Shown: positions 34,501 to 42,900 of the stretch, in pieces
Position numbering within the stretch: position 1 is the first letter of the stretch
Layout of the letters: each line of letters opens with the position of its first letter
From: Paramoeba atlantica
Taxonomy: Eukaryota; Discosea
Length of the DNA: 64,000 nucleotides
Direction of reading: 5' to 3'
Assembly: GCA_977017575.1 (NCBI GenBank)
Contig: CDRNVI010000051.1
Location: 332,516 to 396,515, forward strand
The notes under the pieces: generated by a model
The model's input: the letters and a program-made list of their open reading frames with translations, nothing else
The model's database searches: none
Told to the model about the DNA's origin: nothing
Translations under genes and position numbers: made by a program

Positions 34501-35063
34501 AGCGATAGGATTTGGAAGTTGTTCTCGCAGAGCCCTGGGGTCCGGGCGGCCCCTTCCATGGAGGAGATAAGGTCTTGTGTAAACGACGACCAATGATCTG
34601 GCCATTCATGCTTTAGTATGTGAACAAGGACAACGTTTGCCTTGTTCAGCATTGTTTTTACCGATTTCTCAGCAGAAGAACTGTCCAAAGCACTTGAAAT
34701 GCTCACAATAAAGTTCGAGACAAAGCTCCTTATAGCCTCGCGTTGATTAGCGGGAATTTGGTGCCATCGATGAACTACTACTTCATCTAGAAGCTGGAGA
34801 GCAAAAAACCGTGTGTACGGACAAGTAGAGTGCTCGAGAATGTGGTCTACATGGTGCCACACTTCCGGTTCAGCCTTGTACGTCGTCAAGAAGGATTGTG
34901 CTTGTCGTACTTCTTCGGTCATAGACTGTCTTCTTTGGTGTGATTCATTGAGTGCTGCTCCTGCAGGGGACGTCAGGAAACTCTGTCCTTTGTACACCAC
35001 ACCAACAACCCCTTCGAGAAGAGGGAGATCTAATACTTGGGTGTTCTGCGTCAGTCGTTCCAT
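31518..35063 (-). CDS. XPO1: Exportin-1 / CRM1 nuclear export receptor
   Basis: 1,181 residues, close to the usual ~1,070 plus insertions. XPO1 is the karyopherin that carries leucine-rich NES cargo out of the nucleus with RanGTP. Seen: the N-terminal importin-beta-like region with NVVLVHILKHEWPDHW (about 143-158) and CENNFQILSLLSEEVF (about 179-194); a Ser/His/Gln homopolymer insertion at 287-317; and the NES-groove helices LLELC...AVIASNIMYVVGQYPRFL...NKLTEFM (about 603-652). Groove residues that bind NES side chains in human CRM1 are all retained: the leucine three before the reactive Cys (here C607), and the Ala, Phe, Phe, Lys and Phe equivalents up to F651. The C-terminal tail is Ser/Gly-rich and diverges. 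The final 21 codons lie inside the duplicated segment and recur in the chimeric ORF at 18,105. An AG after a pyrimidine-rich run (35,080-35,098) lies 16 bases before the ATG. Confidence 0.96.
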   Translation of the reverse strand: MERLTQNTQVLDLPLLEGVVGVVYKGQSFLTSPAGAALNESHQRRQSMTEEVRQAQSFLTTYKAEPEVWHHVDHILEHSTCPYTRFFALQLLDEVVVHRWHQIPANQREAIRSFVSNFIVSISSALDSSSAEKSVKTMLNKANVVLVHILKHEWPDHWSSFTQDLISSMEGAARTPGLCENNFQILSLLSEEVFNYENATMTQRMAERKKQALLQEYAQIMTTGLDALENSEDPRVLTSALQMLERYLSWVPPESLSSTPLVSLLGSRFLPVGLTRNSALRCLTEISSSSASSSSSSSGSTFSASTDAHHHHHQQQQMVLTLYRGVMRHVATLYPPDSAPSLLQTLHHAHESGSEEQRDFLHNLSLFLISLFTNHAGWLEAVPEETLGGHMYLVALTRLEDKENFKVCVEYWLHLCKRVYAEMHSATQNTHQRGEEGGPGGWGTFSFAQKRHQGRALLYREVFTALLPVLTGSMAKPEEVIIVEDEQGELTKEYLTDVETIDLYNTMRQTLVLLAHLNLKQIETLLLDNLEHIHFLARLDDNVVPERSAPQGTGEEEFGGQQPSDTEWTWRELNQLCWTVGAISGTMEEAHERTFFIRVIRILLELCDVTSGKENRAVIASNIMYVVGQYPRFLRSHYRFLTTVMNKLTEFMEETFPGVQDMAVDTFLKLARLCGTNLCEGSQENDFPYVLEFIQTKLPKVLPVLQSSHIYVLFEALGVIVGAAPEPVQEQTFIPELYRVIVSDWDSLVSSLQQGTVNILEPDVLRKLIYLLRCEVCAGKGLGHTFVHHVHNRRENLMDLYGKITSVINEQLKLRDANVIHTYPMKLLRGVRREILKVFAELCSSTRMPEPVARYLLPLVFDTILPEYKSSLPALRDAQLLTLLTTICERLRIFVGDNVSEICASAVEPTLQMISENMQDYPDHRVQVFKLMRALTKNCFDPFLRYAQESPMIMDGVLWSMKHTTSAVSGPGAEMLLEFLYRVSQSPLAAPFYVAYAITILTEVMVAMTDTLHKGDFAQHVKIIALILQVAPGAARIAADQDPETSSLGYIQQYLTTTLSTAFPNLTFTQVDRFVTALCGSHGTNLPALTALLRDFVIELKEWGPRDAQELALPGDSSSSSPNRGGVGGSPEVMGSRGETSPLGTAAQRGSAAVPSFLAAVPGFVVEKHSTTYAQQAQGDE

Positions 35064-35321
35064 GCTTTAGACGTCACTTCTGGATTATAAAAAAAGGATA
35101 TGGTTCCAGAAAAATTGGTAAAATATTTTTTTTATTGATAAAGTCTAATAATACAATCTGGTATTTTTACTATAATACTGTGCTTTACAACGAAGCGGAA
35201 CGAAAAAGTACAAGGAGTGATGAAATGTCGTATATTTGGTTGATTCGTTTGGTTGGCTTCCTCTTGTTTACCTCACGTAACAGGGGTCTGGATACATCGG
35301 GGGGAGCGCTCAGATTGTATC

Positions 35322-36467
35322 CTACGTTTGTTTGGGAAAATTGTCACATGCTTTGCAACAAGACAGTACGACATCGTCTATCTGGGGCCGCATAGCCTTT
35401 TCTAGGGCTTCAGCGTACGGAACGGGAACTTCGACGCAGCCCACTCGACGAATTGGTGCATCCAGATAGTCAAAACCCTTACCTTCACAAACTCGAGCAA
35501 CAATTTCCGATCCTACAGAACAGGAGGGCCAGTTTTCCTCCACAACTACAAGTCGATGAGTCTTTCTTAACGAGCTTTCAATTAGAGAAACATCCAGAGG
35601 CCTTAACCAGCGCAAGTTAATCACTTCCGCATCGATGCCATACTCCTCCCGCAACGCAGCGGCAGCCTCGAGACATATCCCAACGCCTCGAGAAAAACTC
35701 ACAAGAGTGACATCCGAGCCCTCCCTCTCCACCTTGCCCGAGATCGAGGGCAGATCATCCATATTTGAAAAAGCTTCGTCCCGCGTAAACCGTTGTCCAT
35801 ACAACAACTCGTTCTCCAAAAAGACCACTGGCTCGTTGTGGCGTACGGCGCCTTTTAGCATCGTATAGGCGTCGTGTGCACTGTATGGTGCCCCGACCCG
35901 TAGCCCAGGTATCGAGGCGTACAGCGCGCTGAGACAGTGGCTGTGCTGAGCACCGACACCACTGGCAATGCCATTCGGCCCACGAAACACAATCGGACAC
36001 TGCAGCTGGCCTCCGCTCATGTAACGCCCTTTGGCGCAGGAGTTCACAATTTGGTCCAGTGCTTGGAAGGAAAAGCTCATGGACATGAATTCCACGATTG
36101 GCCGGAGTCCCGCCCAGGCAGCTCCAATCGCCATTCCGGTGAACCCCTGCTCGGATATCGGGGTGTCAAACACACGTGGGGGACCGCCAAAGTGGTCGAA
36201 CAGGCCGGCAGTTACTTTGTACGCTCCATTGTACTTACCGACCTCCTCGCCCAGGAGAAAAACTTTTCTGTCACGATCCATTTCCTCTCTCATGGCTTGG
36301 TTTAATGCTTCTCGAACTGTGATGAGCGCCTTAGATGGTTTGGAGTTCGCGGAGCTCGCTGATGCCGTTGCATACCATCTTTGTTTGTTTGGCGAAAACC
36401 GATTCCACAACGAAAGAGAACGTTTAGTGTGTTGGTACCCGAATGGTGCGAAATGAGTGCGAATCAT
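35322..36467 (-). CDS. PDHB: Pyruvate dehydrogenase E1 component subunit beta, mitochondrial
   Basis: 381 residues. E1-beta pairs with E1-alpha in the thiamine-diphosphate-dependent decarboxylation of pyruvate inside mitochondria. The first ~45 residues are rich in Arg, Ser and Ala without acidic residues, as expected of a mitochondrial targeting peptide. The enzyme starts at ITVREALNQAMREEM. Signature blocks are FLLGEEVGKYNGAYKVTAGL, FDTPISEQGFTGMAIGAAWAG, FMSMSFSFQALDQIVN, GAQHSHCLSALYASIPGL, FLENELLYG and LRWLRPLDV, then VVVEENWPSCSVGSEI and VPVPYAEALE. It has full length with an intact frame. It lies about 260 bases upstream of XPO1 on the same strand. The last few residues extend slightly beyond the usual end. 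Confidence 0.96.
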   Translation of the reverse strand: MIRTHFAPFGYQHTKRSLSLWNRFSPNKQRWYATASASSANSKPSKALITVREALNQAMREEMDRDRKVFLLGEEVGKYNGAYKVTAGLFDHFGGPPRVFDTPISEQGFTGMAIGAAWAGLRPIVEFMSMSFSFQALDQIVNSCAKGRYMSGGQLQCPIVFRGPNGIASGVGAQHSHCLSALYASIPGLRVGAPYSAHDAYTMLKGAVRHNEPVVFLENELLYGQRFTRDEAFSNMDDLPSISGKVEREGSDVTLVSFSRGVGICLEAAAALREEYGIDAEVINLRWLRPLDVSLIESSLRKTHRLVVVEENWPSCSVGSEIVARVCEGKGFDYLDAPIRRVGCVEVPVPYAEALEKAMRPQIDDVVLSCCKACDNFPKQT

Positions 36468-36541
36468 ATTGTGCGTCTCCTCACAGTTTTGGCATCTGGT
36501 TTTTCAGAACATAAATATTTTGCCCAATCGTACGTTTTACG

Positions 36542-37120
36542 TTTTAACTTGTGTATTTGATTGGGCAGTTTATTGTAATGTACAGTACTGTATTCGTGGC
36601 AAAGACGACACTCCAAAATAAATGAGCACAAAATTGCCTCAACCAATGTGGAGTGACCAGATCGTGGTTTATTTATAAAAATATTTATAAATAAGACCTA
36701 CTGTACTTACATTGAAGTGCTTACATGTGCAATGAATTTATTTTACTTCATGAAAATATTTCGTATAGCAAGTAGACATTGTCAGTTCCCCAAGCGTTCT
36801 CTTCAAAGAAATTACTCGGATATCCGCATCTGCAAGGATTTTCATCATGATAAGATACATTGGGTACATTTTAACTTGTGTATTTGATGGGCGGTACATT
36901 GTAATGTACATTATTGTATTCGTGGCAAAGAGGACACTCCAAAATAAATGAGCACAAAATTGCCATAACTAAAGTGGAGTGACCAGATAGTGGTTTATTT
37001 ATAAAATTATTTCGCATAGCAAGTAGAAATTATCAGTTCCCCAAGCGTTCTCTTCAAAGAAATAACTCGGATATCCGCATCTGCAAGGATTTTCATCATG
37101 ATAAGATACATTGGATACAT
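36542..37120. repeat. Imperfect tandem duplication of about 330 bases
   Basis: The sequence starting TTTTAACTTGTGTATTTGAT at 36,542 recurs at 36,869. Both copies run through CACTCCAAAATAAATGAGCA and then GTTCCCCAAGCGTTCTCTTC to TATCCGCATCTGCAAGGATT. The second copy lacks about 76 bases in its middle. The terminal motif (ATATCCGCATCTGCAAGGAT, continuing TTTCATCATGAT) also appears at 49,450-49,510 upstream of an LRR gene, so it belongs to a dispersed family. No gene is recognised between 36,468 and 38,104. Confidence 0.75.
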
Positions 37121-38104
37121 TGGGTACATTGGAAGTGGAGATATGTAAAAGTTATACGAAATTTCATAAAAGATCGCTAAATGATCAAAACAAGACTATA
37201 CTTACATGTAAAAATACATGTACGCATGAAAAAAGAGCTTACTGTGGCAGAATCCCTACTCAAACAATCCGTAGGGTCAAACCTTCCAACGGAGCAACGG
37301 TTTCGCAATCAGTGCGGTAACTACAGACAGGCATGCTTCCCCTAAAGAGCGCAAAAACGCAGATAAACAATATTTTCATGATCTCGCAAAGTTCGGTCAT
37401 ATTCGCCCTGAGCTGGTTTTCAATAACTTTTTCACCATGGACGAGTTTTTCTGCAAGATGGAGAACGAAAAGATGGACAACGAAAACCATGACTGGGTGT
37501 TGGGACGTTCTGTGAAGGGAACTTACAGGACCTCGCATTGGTTTTACTTGCATAGTTCTTGTATCTGCTGATGGCTCTTTTCATCACGTTCATTTTCTTT
37601 GGAAGCGGGTAACAAGCGTAGTGCGCGTAAAAGCCTTGAACGAAGAGATGCTAGACGAACGGTCAAGTCAAGACCATACATGTATACTAGGAACTGGTTT
37701 CCAAGACGCTGAAATAAATGCCTCGTCACGATAAGTGACCATAGCCTAATTTTTGGTATATGAGGTCGTTTCAACTAATTATTGTAGCATCTTGCAGATC
37801 TCAATCCCTAATTTCTTGGGGTCACACCACATTGACACAATGCTCAACAACTGCACCTGGGGGTGCACTTACCAGTTTTCCGCCGTTTCAGCAGTTTCCT
37901 GAATACAGGCTTGGTACAAGCCTTCAGTCACGTTTTGACACTAGTAACTAATGCTAAACCACCGTACGGGTTATTATACCTAGTGACACCGATTGTACCT
38001 CCAAGGTTTAATAGAAGTGTAAGAGTCCCTAGGGTCCTCATTATACCTCCCCCTACCGCTGAGCAACTTTACAGAGTCCAACGGGTGTCGTTACTGGATC
38101 TCTG

Positions 38105-38455
38105 ATGTCCAAGCACGTGATATCTTTCATGAAGAGTCAAATTACCCCACTCTTGTCTAATGATGAAATATGCTTGAGTGTATGTGGTAGCGCCAGAGGA
38201 CACTTGACCGATCTTGCAAAAAAAATAATGGGTGAATTTAGTTTATTGGGGGTCATACCCGGTGGTATGACACAATTTAACCAGGCCATTGATGAAAGCA
38301 ACGCTGATAGACTTCGTCATGAGTACTCGGTAAACCATTATCAACCCTGGTTACAACAGGGGCACAGAAAGATCGGTGAAATTAAGGCAAATTTAGCCTT
38401 TTTTATTTCCAATTTCTGTAAAAACAAAATTGCCTTATTAATCACATTTTTATGA
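38105..38455 (+). pseudogene. Pogo/Tigger (DDE_1) transposase fragment
   Basis: The 116-codon frame contains LSVCGSARGHLTDLAKKIMG, then VIPGGMTQFNQAIDESNADRLRHEY. This follows the DDE_1 block of pogo/Tigger/jerky transposases (a D-S-x-x-x-H-L-T motif, then V-I-P-G-G-x-T-x-x-x-Q-x-x-D, then R-L-R-x-x-Y-x-x-W). The catalytic Asp of the first motif is replaced (CGSARGH) and the Q-P-L-D step is altered, so it is inactive. Upstream frames from about 37,200 are broken. Pogo-type elements insert at TA, as do the short palindromes nearby. Confidence 0.6.
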
Positions 38456-39925
38456 GATATCTTGCTTTGCTTAAGTATTTTTGGTATTTTCTAATGCACT
38501 GTGTGGCGTGCTCGGTTTTCCTGTCAAAGAGGGCTCACTTTGAGCAAGGTTTCTCTCTGGACCGAGGAGGATTGTGTGTAGTGGTTGGAAAGTTACAGGA
38601 AAATCCACAAAACACCTCAGAGCATGAAGCTTATTAGTACAAAGTAGTGGTGCGGTAAGAAGTGCAACCGAAGGTACGTCGCACTAGGCCCACTGGTACC
38701 AGGTAGAGCCCACAGAAGTGCGAAGCAAATGATAAAATATCTCATACAGTATATTCAGGATGGACGGCATAAGGATGCAGGAGTGGAAGTGGAAGTGGGC
38801 CAGCAAACTATCGTATCATTACGACAGTGGTTAGATTCCCTTATGGCTACAGCTCGTGTTCGCCGACGCGCCAGGACAGTTCTTTAATTTCAACAATGTA
38901 ATGTGATAAGACGTTCTTTTCCATACAAAAACGACACCGCGGACGACATGGTGCAATACGTGTGCGTAAGGGCGGGACGGAGGTCGCACAGACAATAGCT
39001 GCTACCACAAGGTCAAATAAGTTATTCCAAATTTTCATGGAAATGTTTCCCGATCGAACTTTCAGCACAATGGTCCCAAACATTTCGGAACTTGCTTCCG
39101 GTGGGCGTACGAGGACCGACAGGGGCACGGCACAACATTCAACTGGGGAACGATTACCAGTGGTAAAGTGTAAATCACCGTCGACAGTGGGTGACACAGG
39201 AAGGTGTGCACACCAACACCATTGAGTATGCTATCTCAATGGCAAAGGAGCGATTGAAGCGTGAAGGGAGCGTTTTGGAAAGGAAATCAGGTAGAAGAGC
39301 AGACGGAGTGCAAGCAATCGCCGAGAAGTGGAACGGGAGCCTCCTCAAGAAAGGAGGAAAAGTGATGCCGCGTGTTCTGCAGAATTTGCAAGAACACTGC
39401 ATTTATATTCATTTGTAGATCAAGTATGTTAAGGAAGCAGTAGTTATTAAAGGGGCAGTAAGGATTAAAGGGGAGATTTTCGGAAAGAAAAATGAATTTC
39501 TTTTGAAATTTCAGAAAAAGGCTAAATTTTGTTGGTTGAATTTAACCGAAAGATCGCATCAAACGCAGATGCAGAACTTATGTTGCGTTGGATGGGGCAC
39601 GCACACTAAGAAATCCTATATAAAATTGACATTGTCAAGAGATTTGACCAGTTGGGGTATAGCAACCACGAAAACATTCGAGGGGCTGTCGGTGAGGACC
39701 AAGACGAGATCACGCGACATCACGTGAGATCATGCGAGAACTCTCTGTTAGAGCAATTTCGCCCAAAAGGACTCAGAAAAAAATACTTAATTTTTCGTTG
39801 ATTTCTTTTCTTGGTTTTTTTGAACCAGGCCAGACGTTTTTTCGATCAGACATGCCCCCTACCTCTAATGGTAAGACCCCCGAAAAACGTCCGAAATATG
39901 GGGGGAATCGGGTGTTTGGGTTACT
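38456..39925. other. Decayed repeat sequence with unrecognised short frames
   Basis: Short plus-strand frames (for example 39,191-39,418, Lys/Arg-rich, and an open stretch at about 38,670-38,887 ending ARVRRRARTVL) do not match a family I know. Given the transposon fragments on both sides this is probably mobile-element debris. Confidence 0.3.
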
Positions 39926-39927
39926 GT

Positions 39928-39985
39928 GACCCCCCCCTTTATTATGGACACTTTTTCAGCTTTTGTCCATAATAAAGGGTGGGGG
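39928..39985. repeat. C-run/G-run palindrome, TTTATTATGGACA type
   Basis: The arm CCCCCCCTTTATTATGGACA is followed after about 17 bases by its inverse TGTCCATAATAAAGGGTGGG, forming a near-perfect hairpin immediately after TACTGTGA-type sequence. A related motif (CCTTTAATAGAGAC) lies at 40,411-40,462, so the two could be ends of one short element. Confidence 0.6.
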
Positions 39986-40120
39986 GGGGGTGATGAAAAG
40001 TGTGCGATTTTTTTTTATTTAATGTCGGTGTGGTAGGTGCATCGTAAAAAAGCGGTAGTTGTTGGTAAACCGGCTTCGCAAATAGCTTCCCACTAACGAC
40101 GCCGCGTATGGCTGAAAATA

Positions 40121-40192
40121 TATCCGCCCGGAGTCGAACCTGCGACCACCAGATTATGAACGGCAGGTCTTACCAAAAGGACTACCTGGGTT
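40121..40192 (-). pseudogene. Degenerate tRNA-Met(CAT)-like sequence
   Basis: On the minus strand the order TAGTCC..TTGGTAAGACC, then CCGTTCATAATCTGG with CAT at 40,156-40,158, then GGTCGCAGGTTCGACTCC resembles the D-arm, anticodon arm and T-arm of an elongator-type tRNA-Met. The T-stem and acceptor stem do not pair properly, so it is probably a decayed copy or a tRNA-derived repeat. A second T-arm-like motif (GGGTTCGAGTCCCGC) faces it on the plus strand at 40,187-40,203, followed by a T-run. A fragment of the GCGGCGT..TTAGTGGGAA repeat seen at 14,900 lies next to it (40,085-40,115). Confidence 0.3.
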
Positions 40193-40401
40193 CGAGTCCC
40201 GCGACCTACGTTTTTAAGCACCGTGATTTGTGCCCAAATCGAGGATAGAGGGGAGGGGCTGGACCCCCTTTTCTCACCCTGCTGGATCCACCCTACCCCG
40301 GACACCATAAAAAAGGGAGAGTCAGAGGTTGTAAACAACCCACGCAATTTATTTTATTTTGAAATAAGTGTGCGCGCACACTTATTATTCCGGAAACACA
40401 C

Positions 40402-40470
40402 TTACTGTGACCCCCACCTTTAATAGAGACCCCCCCCTCATCCCCCCCTTTAATAGAGACAAAAGTTTGG
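40402..40470. repeat. C-run repeats, TTTAATAGAGAC type
   Basis: TACTGTGACCCCCACCTTTAATAGAGACC is followed within 35 bases by a second CCCCCCTTTAATAGAGACA (seen in two overlapping pieces). These are two direct copies of one TIR-like motif, which also occurs at 42,092-42,140. Confidence 0.5.
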
Positions 40471-40583
40471 GGAAATTTGTTTGGGGGGGATTTTTTTTGG
40501 CGAAAGCCGAGAAGAAAAATTGGAATGTTGCTTAAAATGGGGGGAAAAATACTTAGAATTCACTGAATCAATAATCTCTACCA

Positions 40584-41078
40584 ATGCTACCATCCACCGC
40601 ATCCCTGGATTCTCCTGTGAAATTGAAAGATGGTATCCCCAACACAGTTCGTTCTGTGCGTGGGCCTCTAAGGTCCTGGATTATTACAGAACCTCCAGCG
40701 CCACGAATCGGGTATCCGGCATTCGAAATAACAAATAATCCTCTTCAAATCACTGTCCGTGAAAAGAGAGACCGAGTAGAGTTAAGTATGTACGACAAGC
40801 GCAATATATGCCTGTCGAAATCACCGGTATCCAAGATACAGAGTAAGTACGGCCTCTCTCGAAGTGCCTTGTACAAAATACGCAACCGGGGTGCGAAACA
40901 TTATCAACATTTGATCAATCGTTCTATGGGCGGAAGCTGTAGAAATCGATGTTTTAATGCAAGAGGGGGGGATTATAATGACGCGGAGGCCATACCGTAC
41001 AGTAAAGCAGCTGCTATGGAACGCGTACATCGAGCATGCGAGCAAGCTTGCTCCCTCTCGTCCCCTCTTACGCTTTAA
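40584..41078 (+). pseudogene. CENP-B/pogo-type helix-turn-helix fragment
   Basis: The 164-codon frame contains the stretch LSMYDKRNICLSKSPVSKIQ, continued by SKYGLSRSALYKI. It resembles the N-terminal psq-type helix-turn-helix of pogo/CENP-B transposases (L-x-x-Y-D-K-R-x-I-C...K-Y-G-V-x-R-S-T-V-x-K-I). No DDE domain follows in frame; the downstream frame switches to a Ulp1-like protease. It is probably a broken N-terminus of a pogo-like element. Upstream, 40,481-40,740 has another short frame without recognised content. Confidence 0.45.
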
Positions 41079-41836
41079 ATGCAGACAATGTCAATGATTT
41101 TAACTCAAATCTTGACAAGGAGTGGAAGAAGTTCCGCGCTCCGAAGAGGTGCCTTACTACTCATGCCTTAGACTACCCATGTGAAAATGTATTATCGATA
41201 TATCACAAATTGCCGAATGTGGACACTCACATGATGTTTTTAAACACGGGAAAAACGCGATTGATGTTGGGTTTGGGACGTAAACCAACTCAACATATAA
41301 CTTCTGTCCGCCGCATTATAGCAGTGATTATATTCAACGGCCATTTCATTCTTGTGCATTACCACAGATTGGGAATGACCATATTTGACAATTACCAGGC
41401 ATTTTCTCCCACTGCCCGCCAGGACTACTTGGAAAGCTTGGCTTCTCACTTAAGGCCTATTATCGGCACCTCTGCAAGCAACGTAAAAGTAAAATATGCG
41501 AAAGTTCAGCAGCAATAACCTCTAATGATTGAATGCGGATTACATGTTGTGAATAACCTGCGTTCGCTGTTATTCCCTAACGGCGTACAGAACAGACTCA
41601 CTAGGAAGAACATTGCGAAGACTTGGTATCCAAGTGTTTTAGGGATCCCGTCACCTTTACCTGTACAACAGAGTAGCGACATAAAGGAAGGGAACAACAG
41701 TGAGGATGATGAAAACTTGGAGACAGTCGTCCAACTCATCAAAGACACTGATATAGGAGATGAGACGACAGAGGGATGGGAAGAAAGCATAGTATACCCT
41801 ATTAACATTGATGTGATCTGTAAGGCATATCCTTGA
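41036..41836 (+). pseudogene. Ulp1/SENP-like (C48) cysteine protease ORF with one in-frame stop
   Basis: Two frames in the same register (41,036-41,518 and 41,525-41,836) are separated by a single TAA and two codons. The first gives RRIIAVIIFNGHFILVHYHR, then MTIFDNYQAF, then KVKYAKVQQQ. The second begins MIECGLHVVNNL. This is the catalytic layout of C48 (Ulp1/SENP/adenain-like) proteases: His in the G-H-F-I-L-V strand, Asp in I-F-D-N, oxyanion Gln in V-Q-Q-Q, and nucleophile Cys in E-C-G-x-x-V-x-N. The stop lies exactly between the Gln and the Cys. Ulp1-type genes are often carried by eukaryotic DNA transposons. Either this is a dead copy or expression needs readthrough. Confidence 0.55.
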
Positions 41837-42091
41837 TCTGTAAAGTTGGGATGTATTTCATTGAGCTGACATTGTTTGTGCTTTCATTTTCTCGTTCACT
41901 TTGCGCTAGTAGCAGTCTTTCATGCGCAGAAACATGAGTAGAAAATCTGCTCCAACGATAAATATACCGTTTCTGTAAAACATGTTTACTACTCTGAGTA
42001 GTTGTAAACGGACCCTCATATGTGCGTATTTAAGTCCTGAAAAAAAAGGCGCCGCGAATCTTTTTTCGTGCTTCGGATTCTCATTTCACCC

Positions 42092-42140
42092 CCCCTTAAT
42101 AGAGACAAACCACGAAATTTTGTCTACATTAAAGGGGGGG
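42092..42140. repeat. C-run/G-run palindrome, TTAATAGAGACA type
   Basis: CCCCCCTTAATAGAGACAAA is followed by ATTTTGTCTACATTAAAGGG plus further G. The arms pair with a short loop and mirror the elements at 39,928 and 40,402. Confidence 0.5.
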
Positions 42141-42236
42141 TCACTCAATACATGTATGACAAGAACATACTCTGTTATATGACAAGTATAACTTACTTAT
42201 TTCTTTCCTGAGTTTTATTTTCGATCGCTGCGGTAG

Positions 42237-42900
42237 ATGCTTCTTCAAAAAGCGGTGGTTGTTGGTAAACGGAGCTTCGCGTTTACACCATTCTTTACCC
42301 CATGTCCCCCTGCACCCCTCCCGGCAGACCTTCTCGCCACCGCCTTGGCCTACACAGTTACCGACACTGCAAGTACGATTAGATATAAAAACCTTGTCTT
42401 TCGCAGGCCACATTGCTCGCATATAGCTGCGGATTCTTTCAAGTTGAACTACCCAAACAGACACGAGCGTACTATTGGTTTGCACATTATGGAAAAATAT
42501 ATGAACTCAACCGCACGCCAATAGGACATAAATGTGCACCAGAAATCATGCACGCATTGACAGCTGTGGCAGCAGGGCAACAAGATTACTGTAAAACGGC
42601 CTGCAGGTTTAAAGGAGACATGGGTATTTACTTAGACGGATTGCGATTTGTGGGATCAACTTATGAATGCACAAACTTTGAGAAATGGATGGAAAATCGG
42701 GCACGTTACCTGGGACTTACATTCAAAATGAAATTACATTCAAGACATCAGACTCAATCAAATTCCTAGACTTCAATCAATTCCTAGGCGCAGATTACGA
42801 TCACTCGGAAAAAAGATACCTGGGCAACCGTCCTGACACAGACCTCTCGTTCTCGGAAATCTGTGTACGTACACACTTACACGCGGAAGGTAAGCAATAA
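42237..42900 (+). pseudogene. Reverse-transcriptase relic, DIRS/VIPER/Ngaro-like
   Basis: The frame at 42,413-42,769 gives FFQVELPKQTRAYYWFAHYG, then IYELNRTPIGHKCAPEIMHA, then MGIYLDGLRFVGS. These correspond to the F-x-Q-F-x-L, P-M-G-x-x-x-A-P and Y-x-D-D/N regions of the reverse transcriptases of VIPER/DIRS-type elements known from kinetoplastids. The usual D-D or D-N is D-G here, and the coding sequence shifts frame before and after (42,237-42,524 and 42,685-42,900). It is an inactive fragment. Its 5' flank (AAAAAGCGG..GGTTGTTGGTAAAC) is also found near 40,050. Confidence 0.55.

Noticed and set aside
41519-41524. Genetic code with reassigned TAA
   Set aside because: The conserved genes show no in-frame stop at conserved positions, so the single TAA in the Ulp1-like ORF is better explained as a mutation.
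40481-42900. Polinton/Maverick-type element suggested by the Ulp1-like protease
   Set aside because: No protein-primed DNA polymerase B, retroviral-type integrase, packaging ATPase or capsid ORF is visible nearby, and the neighbouring fragments are pogo- and RT-like.
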